A DNA stretch of 64,000 nt from Streptomyces ardesiacus (GTDB lineage Bacteria > Actinomycetota > Actinomycetes > Streptomycetales > Streptomycetaceae): assembly GCF_003112575.1 (NCBI RefSeq), contig NZ_BEWC01000002.1, forward strand, positions 186,001 to 250,000, in the 5' to 3' direction. Under the pieces are notes generated by a model. The model searched no databases. It worked only from the letters and a program-made list of their open reading frames with translations, and was not told where the DNA came from. The translations under genes were made by a program, and so were the position numbers. Below are positions 27,795 to 37,158 of this stretch, one piece after another (the first letter of the stretch is position 1; the number at the start of each line of letters is the position of its first letter).

Positions 27795-27867
27795 AGCGGT
27801 GTAGCTCAGTCGGTAGAGCAAGCGGCTCATAATCGCTGTGTCACCGGTTCAAGTCCGGTCACCGCTA
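27795..27867 (+). tRNA. tRNA-Met (CAT), elongator
   Basis: This 73-base tRNA has acceptor arms AGCGGTG/CACCGCT and anticodon CAT at 27828-27830 in the loop CTCATAA. The first acceptor pair is A-T rather than the unpaired C-A of the initiator, so it should serve elongation. It sits 89 bp upstream of rpmG. Confidence 0.95.
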
Positions 27868-27956
27868 CTCTCAGTAGCCGATTGCGGGGTCGGTCCTTCA
27901 ATCGGCTACTCTTTCCTGCGTTAATACCATCAATCCGTTCGTCAAGGAGCACTCAC

Positions 27957-28121
27957 GTGGCTGCCACCGACGTCCGCCCGAAGATCACGCTGGCCTGCGT
28001 GGAGTGCAAGGAGCGGAACTACATCACCAAGAAGAACCGGCGTAACAACCCGGACCGACTGGAGATGAAGAAGCACTGCCCGCGTTGCAACGCGCACACC
28101 GCGCACCGCGAAACGCGATAA
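27957..28121 (+). CDS. rpmG: 50S ribosomal protein L33
   Basis: This 54-residue zinc-binding L33 keeps both CxxC pairs (CVEC and CPRC). It starts with GTG at 27957 after AAGGAG. In Mycobacterium the same gene begins the rpmG-hadABC-trpT-secE-nusG order, and much of that order is kept here. Confidence 0.96.
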   Translation: MAATDVRPKITLACVECKERNYITKKNRRNNPDRLEMKKHCPRCNAHTAHRETR

Positions 28122-28222
28122 ATCAGGCTCGTACACGAGGCCGTCCCCGAAACCTGGGGGCGGCCTCGTGTCGTTGTCACACGTACGAAGAGCAGTAGCA
28201 ACAGCAGGAGGTTGCGAGGTCC

Positions 28223-28675
28223 ATGGCGCTCGACCAGTCGTTCGTGGGGCGGAGTTACCCGCCCACCGCGCCCTATGAGGTGGGCCGGGAGAAGATCCGT
28301 GAATTCGCGGAGGCCGTGGGGGACGCCAATCCCGCGTACACCGACCCGGAGGCCGCGAAGGCGCTCGGTCACCCGGACGTGATCGCTCCGCCGACCTTCG
28401 TGTTCTCCATCACGTTCAAGGCGGCCAGTCAGGTCATCGCGGACCCGCAGCTCGGGCTGGACTACAGCCGGGTGGTGCACGGCGACCAGAAGTTCGCCTA
28501 CGTCCGCCCGGTGCGGGCCGGTGACCGGCTCACCGTCACCTCGACCATCGAGGCGGTCAAGTCGATGGCCGGCAACGACATCCTGGACGTCCGCGGCGAG
28601 GTCCACGACGAGGCCGGGGAGCGCGTCGTGACCGCCTGGACCAAGCTCGTGGCCCGCGCGGCCGAGGAGGCCTGA
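28223..28675 (+). CDS. MaoC-like dehydratase subunit HadA-type (UPF0336)
   Basis: This 150-residue hot-dog-fold protein belongs to the family that includes mycobacterial HadA. The segment EFAEAVGDANPAYTDPEAA lies in the usual MaoC hydratase position, but the catalytic Asp/His pair of hydratase 2 is not fully kept (DANPAYTD, VIAPPTFVF). This is as expected for the partner subunit that shapes the acyl channel. The ATG follows AGGAGG. The gene for the catalytic partner begins 6 bp after the stop. Confidence 0.87.
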   Translation: MALDQSFVGRSYPPTAPYEVGREKIREFAEAVGDANPAYTDPEAAKALGHPDVIAPPTFVFSITFKAASQVIADPQLGLDYSRVVHGDQKFAYVRPVRAGDRLTVTSTIEAVKSMAGNDILDVRGEVHDEAGERVVTAWTKLVARAAEEA

Positions 28676-28681
28676 GGACCC

Positions 28682-29134
28682 ATGACGGAATCCGTGACGC
28701 GCCCCGTGCCGTCGAAGGTCGCCTACAGCGACGTCGAGGTCGGCACCGAACTGCCCGCGCAGAGTTTCCCCGTGGACCGCGCCACGCTCGTGCGGTACGC
28801 GGGTGCCTCCGGCGACTTCAACCCGATCCACTGGAACGAGAAGTTCGCCAAGGAGGTGGGCCTGCCGGACGTCATCGCGCACGGCATGTTCACCATGGCC
28901 GAGGCCATCCGCGTGGTCACCGACTGGACCGGCGACCCGGGCTCGGTCGTGGAGTACGGCGTCCGCTTCACCAGGCCCGTCGTCGTCCCCAACGACGACC
29001 GGGGTGCCGTGATCGAGGTCAGCGGCAAGGTGGCGGCCAAGCTCGACGACAACACCGTCCGCGTCGACCTCCTGGCCACCAGCGCGGGCCAGAAGGTCCT
29101 CGGCATGTCCCGGGCGGTCGTACGCCTGGCCTGA
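28682..29134 (+). CDS. MaoC-like dehydratase, HadB-type catalytic subunit
   Basis: This 150-residue hot-dog-fold protein keeps the hydratase 2 motif, with the catalytic Asp and His in GDFNPIHWNEKFA and the downstream VIAHGMFTM. With the preceding gene it should form a heterodimeric (3R)-hydroxyacyl dehydratase. In mycobacteria this pair serves mycolic acid elongation, which Streptomyces lack, so its acyl substrate here is open. No HadC homologue follows; murB is next. Confidence 0.88.
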   Translation: MTESVTRPVPSKVAYSDVEVGTELPAQSFPVDRATLVRYAGASGDFNPIHWNEKFAKEVGLPDVIAHGMFTMAEAIRVVTDWTGDPGSVVEYGVRFTRPVVVPNDDRGAVIEVSGKVAAKLDDNTVRVDLLATSAGQKVLGMSRAVVRLA

Positions 29135-29191
29135 CGGCCGCGGCGCCGCAGCCCGCGCTTCCCGCTGCGCCGGGCTGTCGGCGCCGTCTCG

Positions 29192-29204
29192 TAGTCTTGA
29201 GCGC
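29192..29204 (+). promoter_or_regulatory. Leaderless -10 element of murB
   Basis: TAGTCT (29192-29197) ends seven bases before the murB GTG, the spacing of leaderless promoters; there is no purine-rich ribosome-binding site. Confidence 0.45.
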
Positions 29205-30260
29205 GTGCAGGAACTCCACGACGCCCCCCTCGCCCCGCTGACCACCTTCCGTCTGGGCGGGCCCGCGACCCGGCTGGTCACGGCCACGACCGACGCCGAG
29301 GTGATCGCCGCCGTCCGCGAGGCCGACGACACCGGGACCCCGCTGCTGCTCATCGGCGGCGGGTCCAACCTGGTCATCGGCGACAAGGGCTTCGACGGCA
29401 CCGCCCTGCACATCGCCACGCGCGGCTTCCGCCTCGACGGCACGACGCTCGAACTGGCCGCCGGCGAGATCTGGACCGACGCGGTCGCCCGCACCGTCGA
29501 GGCGGGCCTGGCGGGCGTCGAGTGCCTGGCCGGCATCCCCGGCTCGGCCGGCGCGACCCCGATCCAGAACGTCGGCGCGTACGGCCAGGAGGTCTCCGCC
29601 ACGATCACCGAGGTCACGGCGTACGACCGCCGCAACCGTGAGACCGTCGCCCTCTCCAACGCCGACTGCGCCTTCTCCTACCGCCACAGCCGCTTCAAGG
29701 CCGAGCCCGAGCGGTACGTCGTGCTGCGGGTCCGCTTCGGGCTGGAGGACGCCGGGGGCCTCTCCGCGCCGCTGCGCTACGCCGAGACGGCCCGCGCCCT
29801 CGGCGTCGAGGCCGGCGACCGGGTGCCGCTGGCGACCGCACGGGAGACGGTGCTGAAGCTGCGGGCGGGGAAGGGGATGGTGCTGGACCCCTCGGACCAC
29901 GACACCTGGTCGGCCGGGTCCTTCTTCACCAACCCGATCCTCACGGACGAGGAGTTCGCGGTGTTCCGCTCCCGCGTCGCCGAGCGTCTCGGTGACACCG
30001 CCGAGCCGCCCGCCTTCCCGGCCGGTGAGGGCCGCGTCAAGACCTCCGCGGCCTGGCTGATCGACAAGGCGGGCTTCACCAAGGGCTACGGTGCCGGTCC
30101 CGCGCGCATCTCCACCAAGCACACCCTCGCCCTGACCAACCGCGGTGAGGCGACCACGGAGGACCTGCTGGCGCTGGCCCGCGAGGTCGTCGCCGGCGTC
30201 CACGAGGCCTTCGGGGTGACGCTGGTCAACGAGCCGGTGACGGTGGGCGTCGCCCTCTAG
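29205..30260 (+). CDS. murB: UDP-N-acetylmuramate dehydrogenase
   Basis: This 351-residue flavoenzyme reduces UDP-GlcNAc-enolpyruvate to UDP-MurNAc in peptidoglycan synthesis. FAD-binding segments are LLIGGGSNLVI and AGIPGSAGATPIQNVGAYG. The catalytic serine region is SAGSFFTNPI, and a type I C-terminal domain follows with TSAAWLIDKAGFTKGY. The GTG start at 29205 is only seven bases past a -10-like element. It ends in a repeat-rich gap, convergent with add. Confidence 0.95.
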   Translation: MQELHDAPLAPLTTFRLGGPATRLVTATTDAEVIAAVREADDTGTPLLLIGGGSNLVIGDKGFDGTALHIATRGFRLDGTTLELAAGEIWTDAVARTVEAGLAGVECLAGIPGSAGATPIQNVGAYGQEVSATITEVTAYDRRNRETVALSNADCAFSYRHSRFKAEPERYVVLRVRFGLEDAGGLSAPLRYAETARALGVEAGDRVPLATARETVLKLRAGKGMVLDPSDHDTWSAGSFFTNPILTDEEFAVFRSRVAERLGDTAEPPAFPAGEGRVKTSAAWLIDKAGFTKGYGAGPARISTKHTLALTNRGEATTEDLLALAREVVAGVHEAFGVTLVNEPVTVGVAL

Positions 30261-30694
30261 GGCGGTGGCGCGTCCCGGCGTCGACCGGTGCCGCGGGGTG
30301 TGTGCGGGCGCGGGGAGAGCGCGGCCCGGCGCCGGCGGGGTGCCGCTGCGCCCACCCGTGCCGCCCCAGCGGCACGACTGCCCGCAGCTGGGGGGCGTGG
30401 CGACTGCCCGCAGCTGGCAGAGGGCGACGCGGCGGGGCAGCCGCGTACGGCGAGAAGGGGACGTGTCGGGGGGTGTCCGCCCGCAGCGGTTGGCGCGTCA
30501 ACGGAGTCCACTTCTGTGGCCGACCGATTCCGCGCCGTTCCGAGGACGGACACCCCCCCCCGGCGCGGCCCCGACCCACCCACCACGCACGGCGCTACGC
30601 GCACCCCCACCCACCCCGCACAGGCGCCGCAGGCAATCGCACCCGCACCCCCACCGAACCCGCACCCCCACCGAACCGCACAGCCGCCGCAGGC
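30261..30694. other. Repeat-rich gap between murB and add
   Basis: This 434-bp convergent gap has no convincing gene. A 17-bp sequence (CGACTGCCCGCAGCTGG) occurs at 30375-30391 and 30401-30417. CGCACCCCCACCGAACC is tandemly duplicated at 30644-30660 and 30661-30677. An 18-mer, CGCACAGSCGCCGCAGGC, flanks that pair at 30617-30634 and 30677-30694. The right end is a pyrimidine-rich CACCC tract. Confidence 0.7.
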
Positions 30695-31726
30695 CTACGC
30701 CGCGAGCCAGTCGTCCACCCCCGCCAGCAGCTCCGCCTTGGTCTTCTCCGGTGCCGCCGAGCCCCGTACCGACTGGCGTGCCAGTTCCGCCAGTTCCGCG
30801 TCCGTGAACCCGTGGTGCTCGCGCGCGATCTCGTACTGGGCCGCCAGCCGCGCCCCGAACAGCAGCGGATCGTCCGCGCCCAGCGCCATCGGCACCCCCG
30901 CCTCGAACAACTTCCGCAGCGGCACGTCCTCCGGCTTCTCGTACACGCCCAGCGCGACGTTCGACGCCGGGCACACCTCGCACGTCACCTGCCGGTCCGC
31001 CAGCCGCTTCAGCAGCCGCGGATCCTCCGCCGCCCGCACCCCGTGCCCGATCCGGTCCGCCTCCAGGTCGTCCAGGCAGTCCCGCACCGACGACGGCCCG
31101 GTCAGCTCACCCCCGTGCGGCGCGCTCAGCAGCCCCCCGTCCCGCGCGATCGCGAACGCCCGGTCGAAGTCCCGGGCCATACCGCGCCGTTCGTCGTTCG
31201 ACAGCCCGAAGCCCACCACGCCCCGCTCCGCGTACCGCACCGCCAGCCGCGCCAGCGTCCGCGCGTCCAGCGGGTGCTTCATCCGGTTCGCGGCGACCAG
31301 CACCCGCATCCCGATCCCGGTGTCCCGCACCGTCGTCTCGACCGCGTCCAGGATGATCTCCAACGCCGGGATCAGCCCACCCAGCCGCGGCGCGTACGAC
31401 GTCGGATCGACCTGGATCTCCAGCCACCCCGAGCCGTCCCGCAGATCCTCCTCCGCGGCCTCCCGCACCAGCCGCTGGATGTCCTCCGGCGTCTGCAGGC
31501 ACGACCGCGCCGCGTCGTACAGCCGCTGGAAGCGGAACCAGCCCCGCTCGTCCGTCGCCCGCAGCTTCGGCGACTCCCCGCGGCCCAGCGCCTCGGTCAG
31601 CGCCTCGGGCAGCCGCACGCCGTGCTTGTCGGCCAGTTCCAGCAGGGTGGTGGGCCGCATCGACCCGGTGAAGTGCAGGTGGAGATGGGCCTTGGGCAGT
31701 TCAGAGACATCACGTACACGCTCCAT
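30695..31726 (-). CDS. add: Adenosine deaminase
   Basis: This 343-residue zinc enzyme converts adenosine to inosine. Metal and catalytic motifs are in order: KAHLHLHFTGS near residue 15, SAPHGGE (the usual HAGE region), RIGHGVRA and the metal aspartate in LGADDPLLF. The frame is open far upstream into another gene's shadow; the ATG at 31724-31726 is where family similarity begins. It follows aspC on the same strand, separated by a terminator, so it probably has its own promoter. Confidence 0.93.
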   Translation of the reverse strand: MERVRDVSELPKAHLHLHFTGSMRPTTLLELADKHGVRLPEALTEALGRGESPKLRATDERGWFRFQRLYDAARSCLQTPEDIQRLVREAAEEDLRDGSGWLEIQVDPTSYAPRLGGLIPALEIILDAVETTVRDTGIGMRVLVAANRMKHPLDARTLARLAVRYAERGVVGFGLSNDERRGMARDFDRAFAIARDGGLLSAPHGGELTGPSSVRDCLDDLEADRIGHGVRAAEDPRLLKRLADRQVTCEVCPASNVALGVYEKPEDVPLRKLFEAGVPMALGADDPLLFGARLAAQYEIAREHHGFTDAELAELARQSVRGSAAPEKTKAELLAGVDDWLAA

Positions 31727-31792
31727 TCCGTGATCCTGCCGTACGACACGCCCGGCCGGACAGCACTTTCCCCGTACGTGGTCTTGCTCGCA

Positions 31793-31832
31793 CAAACAAA
31801 CAGGGCCACCCCTCGACGTGGAGAGGTGGCCC
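31793..31832 (-). terminator. Rho-independent terminator after aspC
   Basis: GGGCCACC (31803-31810) pairs with GGTGGCCC (31825-31832). In the minus-strand direction the stem is followed by TGTTTGTTTGTG (complement of about 31792-31802), a T-rich tail that is rare in this genome. Confidence 0.8.
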
Positions 31833-31851
31833 CGCGAAGCGGACGCGGCCG

Positions 31852-33078
31852 TCAGTCCCGCGCCTCCGCCAGCAGCTTCTGGATCCGGCTCACGCCCTCG
31901 ACGAGGTCCTCGTCCCCGAGCGCGTACGACAGCCGCAGGTACCCCGGCGTGCCGAACGCCTCGCCCGGCACCACCGCGACCTCGGCCTCCTCCAGGATGA
32001 GCGCGGCCAGCTCGACCGAGTCCTGCGGACGCTTGCCGCGGATCTCCTTGCCGAGCAGCGCCTTCACCGACGGGTAGGCGTAGAACGCGCCCTCCGGCTC
32101 GGGGCAGAGCACGCCGTCGATCTCGTTGAGCATCCGCACGATGGTCTGGCGGCGCCGGTCGAAGGCCTCGCGCATCTTCGCCACGGCGTCCAGGTCGCCG
32201 GAGACCGCGGCCAGCGCCGCCGCCTGGGAGACGTTGGACACGTTGGACGTCGCGTGCGACTGGAGGTTGGTCGCCGCCTTGACGACGTCCTTCGGGCCGA
32301 TGACCCACCCGACCCGCCAGCCGGTCATGGCGTACGTCTTCGCCACGCCGTTGACCACGATGCACTTGTCGCGCAGCTCGGGCAGCAGCGCCGGCAGGGA
32401 CACCGAGACGGCGTCGCCGTAGACGAGGTGCTCGTAGATCTCGTCGGTCAGCACCCACAGGCCGTGCTCGACGGCCCACGTGCCGATGGCCTCGGTCTCG
32501 GCCTCGCTGTACACGGCCCCCGTCGGGTTCGACGGCGACACGAAGAGGACGACCTTGGTCTTCTCGGTGCGCGCGGCCTCCAGCTGCTCCACCGTCACGC
32601 GGTAGCCGGTCGTCTCGTCGGCGACGACCTCGACCGGGACACCGCCGGCCAGCCGGATCGACTCCGGGTACGTCGTCCAGTACGGCGCCGGGACGATGAC
32701 CTCGTCGCCCGGGTCGAGGATCGCGGCGAAGGCCTCGTAGATGGCCTGCTTGCCGCCGTTGGTGACGAGGATCTGCGACGGGTCGACCTCGTAGCCGGAG
32801 TCGCGCAGCGTCTTCGCGGCGATGGCGGCCTTCAGCTCGGGCAGCCCGCCCGCCGGCGTGTAGCGGTGGAACTTCGGGTTCTTGCACGCCTCGACGGCGG
32901 CGTCGACGATGTAGCCGGGCGTCGGGAAGTCGGGCTCGCCCGCGCCGAAGCCGATCACGGGACGCCCGGCGGCCTTGAGGGCCTTGGCCTTGGCGTCCAC
33001 GGCGAGGGTCGCGGACTCGGAGATCGCGCCGACTCGGGCGGAGACCCGGCGCTCGGTGGGAGGGGTTGCAGCGCTCAT
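31852..33078 (-). CDS. aspC: Pyridoxal phosphate-dependent aspartate aminotransferase
   Basis: This 408-residue class I aminotransferase has [12 protein letters not shown] near its start, [11 protein letters not shown], the cofactor-contact region [20 protein letters not shown] and the Schiff-base lysine in [14 protein letters not shown]. The C-terminal LRLSYA arginine binds the substrate carboxylate. It is the actinobacterial Ib type. I chose the ATG at 33076-33078; another ATG lies three codons upstream. Confidence 0.92.
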   Translation of the reverse strand: MSAATPPTERRVSARVGAISESATLAVDAKAKALKAAGRPVIGFGAGEPDFPTPGYIVDAAVEACKNPKFHRYTPAGGLPELKAAIAAKTLRDSGYEVDPSQILVTNGGKQAIYEAFAAILDPGDEVIVPAPYWTTYPESIRLAGGVPVEVVADETTGYRVTVEQLEAARTEKTKVVLFVSPSNPTGAVYSEAETEAIGTWAVEHGLWVLTDEIYEHLVYGDAVSVSLPALLPELRDKCIVVNGVAKTYAMTGWRVGWVIGPKDVVKAATNLQSHATSNVSNVSQAAALAAVSGDLDAVAKMREAFDRRRQTIVRMLNEIDGVLCPEPEGAFYAYPSVKALLGKEIRGKRPQDSVELAALILEEAEVAVVPGEAFGTPGYLRLSYALGDEDLVEGVSRIQKLLAEARD

Positions 33079-33317
33079 GACCCCCATCGTTCCAGACCGG
33101 AAACCTCCCGGGCACAGGGGTTTCACGGACTGAACCGGACCGGTCCACGCCCTGAACGCCAGTCCGCTCCACGGCCTGAACATCAGTCCGGACGTGCTTT
33201 CTGTTCGACGCCCGGCCCGTGAGCACGTACACTCTCACCTCGTTGGCCTTCAGCGGCCGCGATCATCCGGTGCACACCAAGCACTCGGGCGGATGCGGTA
33301 CGTTGGGGGACGAACAA

Positions 33318-33390
33318 AGGGTCGTAGCTCAATTGGTAGAGCACTGGTCTCCAAAACCAGCGGTTGGGGGTTCAAGTCCCTCCGGCCCTG
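33318..33390 (+). tRNA. tRNA-Trp (CCA)
   Basis: This 73-base tRNA has acceptor arms AGGGTCG/CGGCCCT, anticodon CCA at 33351-33353 in loop CTCCAAA and T-arm GGGGGTTCAAGTCCCTC. It lies just upstream of secE, as trpT does in Mycobacterium. A candidate -10 (TACACT, 33229-33234) lies further upstream. Confidence 0.97.
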
Positions 33391-33498
33391 CTACACACTC
33401 CATCGCCAGGATGTGTGCGCATGTACGTACAGCAATGCACCGCCGTGCGGCTCCAACCGGGCGCGGCACGGCCACGACCCGGAATCAGGTGAGGACGA

Positions 33499-33786
33499 GT
33501 GACGGACGCCGTGGGCTCCATCGACATGCCTGATGCCCAGGACGAGGCGCCGGACTCCAAGAAGAAGTCCCGCAAGGGCGGCAAACGAGGCAAGAAGGGC
33601 CCGCTCAAGCGGCTCGCGCTCTTCTACCGCCAGATCGTCGCGGAACTGCGCAAGGTCGTCTGGCCGAGTCGCAACCAGCTCACGACGTACACCACCGTGG
33701 TGATCATCTTCGTGGTCATCATGATCGGCCTGGTGACTCTGATTGACTATGGCTTCTCTCACGCCGCCAAGTACGTCTTCGGCTGA
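33499..33786 (+). CDS. secE: Preprotein translocase subunit SecE
   Basis: This 95-residue protein has a charged Lys/Arg-rich N-terminus, the conserved amphipathic helix [20 protein letters not shown] and one C-terminal membrane helix. It stabilises SecY in the translocon. The start is GTG at 33499 with GGTGAGGA just upstream. nusG follows 80 bp later. Confidence 0.96.
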   Translation: MTDAVGSIDMPDAQDEAPDSKKKSRKGGKRGKKGPLKRLALFYRQIVAELRKVVWPSRNQLTTYTTVVIIFVVIMIGLVTLIDYGFSHAAKYVFG

Positions 33787-33866
33787 GTCGAGAGCGAAGG
33801 GCGCCGAGGTACCCGGCGCCCCTTTCGCGTGTTCCACCCCTATGTATCCAGGAAGAAGCAGCCACA

Positions 33867-34754
33867 GTGTCTGACCCGAACGTGAACGACGCCATCGAGC
33901 CGGTCGAGTCCGTCGAGGACGAGCTCGGCACCGTCGAGGGCGCCGACAACGAGGACACCGGGGCCTCCGCCGAGGCCGAGGCTGCCGACGACGCCGTCGT
34001 CGCCAAGGCGACGGAAACGGACGAGACGGACGAGGCGGACGCGGAAGCGGACGAGACCGCCGAGCCGGCCGCCGAGACCGATGCCGATGCCGAAGCCGGT
34101 GCGGACGAGGCCGAGGCCGAGGCCGACGAGCCCGATGTCGACCCGATCGAGAAGCTCCGCCAGGAGCTGCGCGTCCTGCCCGGCGAGTGGTACGTCATCC
34201 ACACCTACGCCGGTTACGAGAACCGCGTGAAGACCAACCTCGAGCAGCGCGCCGTCTCGCTCAACGTCGAGGACTACATCTTCCAGGCCGAGGTGCCGCA
34301 GGAAGAGGTCGTCCAGATCAAGAACGGCGACCGCAAGACGATCCGGCAGAACAAGCTGCCCGGTTACGTCCTGGTCCGCATGGACCTCACCAACGAGTCG
34401 TGGGGCGTCGTCCGCAACACCCCCGGCGTCACCGGCTTCGTCGGCAACGCCTACGACCCGTACCCGCTGACGCTGGACGAGATCGTCAAGATGCTCGCCC
34501 CGGAGGCCGAGGAGAAGGCCGCCCGCGAGGCCGCCGAGGCCGAGGGCAAGCCCGCTCCGCAGCGCAAGGTCGAGGTCCAGGTCCTGGACTTCGAGGTCGG
34601 CGACTCGGTCACCGTCACCGACGGCCCGTTCGCGACGCTGCAGGCCACGATCAACGAGATCAACGCCGACTCGAAGAAGGTCAAGGGCCTCGTCGAGATC
34701 TTCGGCCGCGAGACCCCGGTCGAGCTGAGCTTCGACCAGATCCAGAAGAACTGA
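33867..34754 (+). CDS. nusG: Transcription termination/antitermination factor NusG
   Basis: This 295-residue protein has an acidic N-terminal extension of about 95 residues, made almost entirely of Ala, Asp, Glu and Thr. The NGN domain follows ([15 protein letters not shown] to [11 protein letters not shown]) and then a C-terminal KOW domain ([19 protein letters not shown]). NusG binds RNA polymerase, the ribosome and Rho. The GTG at 33867 follows GGAAGAAG. An intrinsic terminator lies 26 bp beyond the stop. Confidence 0.96.
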   Translation: MSDPNVNDAIEPVESVEDELGTVEGADNEDTGASAEAEAADDAVVAKATETDETDEADAEADETAEPAAETDADAEAGADEAEAEADEPDVDPIEKLRQELRVLPGEWYVIHTYAGYENRVKTNLEQRAVSLNVEDYIFQAEVPQEEVVQIKNGDRKTIRQNKLPGYVLVRMDLTNESWGVVRNTPGVTGFVGNAYDPYPLTLDEIVKMLAPEAEEKAAREAAEAEGKPAPQRKVEVQVLDFEVGDSVTVTDGPFATLQATINEINADSKKVKGLVEIFGRETPVELSFDQIQKN

Positions 34755-34780
34755 CACCACTCCTTCTGGACGTACTGCTT

Positions 34781-34830
34781 CCGAGCAGGTCAGGCGGGCG
34801 TTCGCGCCCTGCCTGACCTGCTCGGTTTTT
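34781..34830 (+). terminator. Intrinsic terminator after nusG
   Basis: A 20-bp stem with one bulged T (34781-34800 with 34805-34825) has a TTCG tetraloop and is followed by TTTTT, one of the clearest intrinsic terminators in the window. Confidence 0.93.
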
Positions 34831-34856
34831 GGCCGCGCATCTATACCCGTTATCGT
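34829..34856 (+). promoter_or_regulatory. Candidate rplK promoter
   Basis: TTGGCC (34829-34834) and TATCGT (34851-34856) are 16 bp apart, about 70 bp upstream of rplK and directly after the nusG terminator. A fresh promoter is needed at this point. Confidence 0.4.
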
Positions 34857-34927
34857 TGTGCGGTATGCCTGTGTCCGGGTAGCTCCCGAACGCGGGCAGG
34901 ACCCGAATCGAAAGGACCCGGAGAGCT

Positions 34928-35362
34928 ATGCCTCCCAAGAAGAAGAAGGTCACGGGGCTCATCAAGCTCCAGATCCAGGCCGGTGCCGCGAACCCGGCCC
35001 CGCCGGTCGGCCCCGCGCTGGGTCAGCACGGCGTCAACATCATGGAGTTCTGCAAGGCCTACAACGCCGCGACCGAGTCGCAGCGCGGCTGGGTCATCCC
35101 GGTGGAGATCACGGTCTACGAGGACCGCTCCTTCACCTTCATCACCAAGACGCCGCCGGCCGCCAAGATGATCCTCAAGGCCGCGGGCGTGGAGAAGGGC
35201 TCCGGCGAGCCGCACAAGACCAAGGTCGCGAAGATCACGCGTGACCAGGTCCGTGAGATCGCCACCACCAAGATGCCCGACCTCAACGCCAACGACCTGG
35301 ACCAGGCGGAGAAGATCATCGCCGGTACCGCGCGTTCCATGGGCGTCACGGTCGAGGGCTGA
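34928..35362 (+). CDS. rplK: 50S ribosomal protein L11
   Basis: This 144-residue protein starts [20 protein letters not shown] and contains the proline-rich [20 protein letters not shown] typical of L11, which binds the GTPase-associated region of 23S rRNA and is needed for RelA activation. The ATG at 34928 follows GGAGAG. rplA follows after 82 bp. Confidence 0.97.
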
Positions 35363-35444
35363 CCCTCCACCCCCGTAAGTCAAGCAGTAGTGGCAGGGCC
35401 TGCTCGGCCCGCACCACGACTCCTCAGAAGCCACAGGAGCAGTA

Positions 35445-36170
35445 GTGAGCAAGCGCAGCAAGTCTCTCCGCGCTGCGGACGCCAAGATCGACCGGGACAA
35501 GCTCTACGCCCCGCTCGAGGCCGTCCGTCTCGCCAAGGAGACCTCCACGAGCAAGTTCGACGGCACCGTCGAGGTTGCCTTCCGTCTGGGTGTCGACCCG
35601 CGCAAGGCCGACCAGATGGTCCGTGGCACCGTGAACCTCCCGCACGGCACCGGTAAGACCGCCCGGGTCCTGGTCTTCGCGACCGGTGACCGTGCCGAGG
35701 CCGCGCGTGCCGCGGGCGCCGACATCGTCGGCGCCGACGAACTGATCGACGAGGTGTCGAAGGGGCGTCTGGACTTCGACGCCGTCGTCGCCACCCCGGA
35801 CCTCATGGGCAAGGTCGGCCGCCTCGGCCGCGTGCTCGGTCCCCGTGGTCTCATGCCGAACCCCAAGACCGGCACCGTGACCCCGGACGTCGCCAAGGCT
35901 GTCAACGACATCAAGGGCGGCAAGATCGAGTTCCGCGTCGACAAGCACTCGAACCTGCACTTCATCATCGGCAAGACGTCGTTCGACGACACCAAGCTGG
36001 TGGAGAACTACGGCGCGGCGCTGGAGGAGATCCTCCGTCTGAAGCCGTCCGCCGCCAAGGGCCGCTACATCAAGAAGGCCGCCATCAGCACCACGATGGG
36101 CCCCGGCATTCCGCTCGACTCCAACCGCACCCGCAACCTCCTCGTCGAGGAGGACCCGGCCGCGGTCTGA
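35445..36170 (+). CDS. rplA: 50S ribosomal protein L1
   Basis: This 241-residue L1 protein contains the signature [13 protein letters not shown] and binds the L1 stalk of 23S rRNA. L1 commonly represses its own operon. GTG at 35445 follows an AGGAG. A strong intrinsic terminator ends the rplKA unit. Confidence 0.97.
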   Translation: MSKRSKSLRAADAKIDRDKLYAPLEAVRLAKETSTSKFDGTVEVAFRLGVDPRKADQMVRGTVNLPHGTGKTARVLVFATGDRAEAARAAGADIVGADELIDEVSKGRLDFDAVVATPDLMGKVGRLGRVLGPRGLMPNPKTGTVTPDVAKAVNDIKGGKIEFRVDKHSNLHFIIGKTSFDDTKLVENYGAALEEILRLKPSAAKGRYIKKAAISTTMGPGIPLDSNRTRNLLVEEDPAAV

Positions 36171-36196
36171 GCGAGCAGCTCGCCCCACCGGTTCAG

Positions 36197-36236
36197 GGGC
36201 CCCGCACCTTTCGAGGTGCGGGGCCCGTCCCTTTTT
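36197..36236 (+). terminator. Intrinsic terminator after rplA
   Basis: GGGCCCCGCACCT (36197-36209) pairs perfectly with AGGTGCGGGGCCC (36214-36226) around TTCG, with TTTTT a few bases after the stem (36232-36236). Confidence 0.93.
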
Positions 36237-36315
36237 CCCCCGCCCTGGGTTAGCGTGCGGGCACCGGCCTCGCGCATGGGGCGCAGGAGCCGCACGGGGC
36301 GCAAGGGGTGGGCGG

Positions 36316-37158
36316 ATGACGGGCACGAGGGCACGCCGTACGGTCGTCTCGGTCGTGGTGTCGGCCGTGCTGGCGTGCGGCACGGCGTGCACCGCCGGTG
36401 AGGGGCCCGCGCCCCGGCAGTCCGCCTCCGCGCCGCCGGGTCCGGCCGCGCGGACGTCCCGGCCGCCGGCTCTCACCGGTCCGTCGGCGGACGCCCTGCG
36501 GTCCGTCGAGCGGGCCACCGGACGGGCGGGTTCGGCCCGGGTGGAGTCCACGACCGTGATGGGCGGGGAGCTGTCCCTGGAGGCCGCGGGCGCCCTCGGC
36601 TGGCGCGACGACGGCCTCACCGGCACCCTGACGATCACCTACACGGGCGGAACGACCGCCGAGACCATGCGCAGCCTCGGCACCACCGCGATGGAGGCCC
36701 GCTACCTCCCCGACGCCTACTACGCCAGGATGGGCGACGAGTTCGCCGACCGGGTGGGCGGCCGGCACTGGATCAAGTACGTGTACGAGGACCTGGAGGA
36801 CCTCGGCGGCGGGGCGGGCGCCGGGTTCGCCGACCAGATGCGCAAGACCACGCCCCACCAGGCGGTGAAGGCGCTGCTGACGGCGGAGGACGTGCGCAAG
36901 GTGGGCGAGGAGACGACGCGGGGTCGGCGCACCACGCACTGGTCCGGCACGGTGGGCGGGGAGACCGCCCAGACCGTCGACATCTGGGTCGACGACCGGA
37001 ACCTGCTGGTCAAGAAGGTCGAGCGGGGACGGACGAAGACCGGGGAGCTGACCCAGACCGCCTACTACAGCGACTACGGCGTCCCGGTCTCCGCCCGGCG
37101 CCCGCCGGCCGGGGACACGGCGGACTTCAAGGAGCTGCTGGCGTCGCAGTCGGGCTGA
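36316..37158 (+). CDS. Lipoprotein, LppX/LprG-like
   Basis: This 280-residue protein has a signal peptide whose lipobox is LAC with the acylated cysteine at about 21. A disordered linker follows (to about 55) and then a beta-rich domain ending near VDIWVDDRNLLVKKVERG. The pattern of WIKY, EDVRKVGEETTRGRRTTHW and IWVDDRNL is that of the actinobacterial LppX/LprG fold, which can carry a lipid or acyl ligand. It is paralogous to the next gene. The start is ATG at 36316; a terminator separates it from rplA. Confidence 0.8.
   Translation: MTGTRARRTVVSVVVSAVLACGTACTAGEGPAPRQSASAPPGPAARTSRPPALTGPSADALRSVERATGRAGSARVESTTVMGGELSLEAAGALGWRDDGLTGTLTITYTGGTTAETMRSLGTTAMEARYLPDAYYARMGDEFADRVGGRHWIKYVYEDLEDLGGGAGAGFADQMRKTTPHQAVKALLTAEDVRKVGEETTRGRRTTHWSGTVGGETAQTVDIWVDDRNLLVKKVERGRTKTGELTQTAYYSDYGVPVSARRPPAGDTADFKELLASQSG

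Noticed and set aside
33079..33238. Extension of the add frame upstream to make an 847-residue fusion over aspC
   Set aside because: The upper part is the off-frame shadow of aspC; adenosine deaminase similarity begins at the ATG at 31726, and a terminator lies between the two genes.
33241..33317. A clear -35/-10 pair directly ahead of tRNA-Trp
   Set aside because: TACGTT lies close to the tRNA, but no credible -35 is at the right distance; the TACACT at 33229 is a better but distant candidate.
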